Origin: Veillonellaceae bacterium UBA5809
GTDB lineage: Bacteria; Bacillota; Negativicutes; Veillonellales; Dialisteraceae
Reading direction: 5' to 3'
DNA: 6,889 bases
Assembly: GCA_002417965.1 (NCBI GenBank)
Contig: DIDD01000063.1
Location: 1 to 6,889 of the forward strand
Shown: positions 6,702 through 6,889 of the stretch, piece after piece
Layout of the letters: each line of letters begins with the position of its first letter
Numbering within the stretch: position 1 is the stretch's first letter
Program-made: the position numbers and the translations under genes
Notes under the pieces: model-generated
The model's database searches: none
The model's input: the letters and a program-made list of their open reading frames with translations, nothing else
What the model was told of the DNA's origin: nothing

Positions 6702-6889
6702 CAGGCATCCTCCCTTCCGGTATCTGTCTTTTTTATTTTTTCCAGGTTATTTTCCGGCGCTGCCGCGGTATCTTTTTTATTATAATCCGAATGTTTCCCG
6801 TAAATCAATTTTTTGCAGGAATTCTCTCTTTTTTCTGTCCGGATGCTGTTGATCCGGTTACTTTCTATTTTACCATAGATAGACCAATA
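6701..6889 (-). CDS. C-terminal end of an unidentified gene upstream of holB (partial)
   Basis: One minus-strand frame is open from the window edge for 62 codons and stops at TGA (6703-6701), sharing one base with the holB ATG. A TGATG junction of this kind is typical of coupled operon genes and is the main support. No start codon lies in the visible part, so the start is outside the window. The residues are hydrophilic and lysine-rich (about ten Lys, four Arg, ten Asp or Glu), with an Ala-Pro-Glu-Asn stretch, and look like a disordered tail. The DNA is visibly more A-rich on the coding strand than its neighbours. I do not recognise the family. In B. subtilis the genes before holB are tmk, yaaQ and yaaR, but nothing here identifies any of them. 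A long intergenic leader that happens to lack stops is the alternative. Confidence 0.55.
   Translation of the reverse strand, partial: YWSIYGKIESNRINSIRTEKRENSCKKLIYGKHSDYNKKDTAAAPENNLEKIKKTDTGREDA
6709..6716 (-). promoter_or_regulatory. Shine-Dalgarno of holB
   Basis: AAGGGAGG on the minus strand lies 7 nt before the holB ATG at 6701 and within the coding end of the upstream ORF. It selects this ATG over a nearer out-of-frame ATG at 6708-6706, which directly abuts the Shine-Dalgarno and so has no usable spacing. Confidence 0.75.

Noticed and set aside
6351..6852. Two plus-strand open frames overlapping the 5' end of holB and the upstream ORF
   Set aside because: Both run antisense to the holB P-loop region, have no convincing Shine-Dalgarno, and consist of Phe/Ser/Pro-rich translation expected from the reverse of A-rich coding DNA.
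6860..6889. Possible minus-strand promoter -10-like box (TATGGTAAAAT)
   Set aside because: The match to TATAAT is poor, no -35 can be judged at the edge, and the stretch lies in a frame that is open and probably coding.
1..6889. A novel defence, mobile or otherwise undescribed multi-gene system
   Set aside because: Every full-length gene belongs to a known housekeeping family in a known conserved order; no transposase, integrase, repeats or toxin-antitoxin-like pairs were seen.

Overview
This is an ordinary, densely packed housekeeping region of a Bacillota (Firmicutes) chromosome. The evidence for the group is gene order: on the minus strand the genes run holB - ricT - trmN6-like - rsmI - metG - tatD. 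This is the backbone of the Bacillus subtilis cluster holB-yaaT-yabA-yabB-yazA-yabC-abrB-metS-yabD. Base composition looks near half GC (not counted). That, together with the lack of yabA, yazA and abrB homologues, would fit a non-Bacillus lineage such as the Negativicutes, but that placement is a guess.

Layout, left to right. Positions 3-431 (plus strand) hold the 3' end of a UDP-glucose 6-dehydrogenase gene, ugd. A perfect-stem, probably bidirectional terminator (about 444-490) separates it from the convergent minus-strand operon. Read in its own direction, that operon starts beyond the right edge. It begins with the tail of an unidentified gene (6701-6889), then holB (clamp-loader delta prime), ricT (PSP1-domain, cysteine-rich), a TrmN6-type methyltransferase, rsmI (16S rRNA 2'-O-methyltransferase), metG (methionyl-tRNA synthetase with a C-terminal tRNA-binding domain) and tatD (metal-dependent hydrolase/DNase).

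The minus-strand genes are nearly all translationally coupled. The junctions are TGATG (upstream ORF/holB), a 16-nt overlap (holB/ricT), ATGAGTAA (ricT/trmN6), ATGA (trmN6/rsmI) and ATGA (metG/tatD). The only gap is 56 nt between rsmI and metG. It carries an 8-bp hairpin and a strong Shine-Dalgarno sequence, so it is the one place where metG-tatD could be separately tuned. The operon mixes DNA replication, RNA modification, RNA maturation and tRNA charging; the genes share co-expression rather than one pathway.

No RNA genes, mobile elements, CRISPR arrays or convincing promoters were seen. I found no sign of a novel multi-gene system. The points worth a second look are small: an altered zinc-ligand set in MetG, a degenerate zinc module and SRC motif in HolB, an extra cysteine pair in RicT, the unidentified ORF tail, the rsmI-metG hairpin, the missing cluster members, and the very regular shared terminator.
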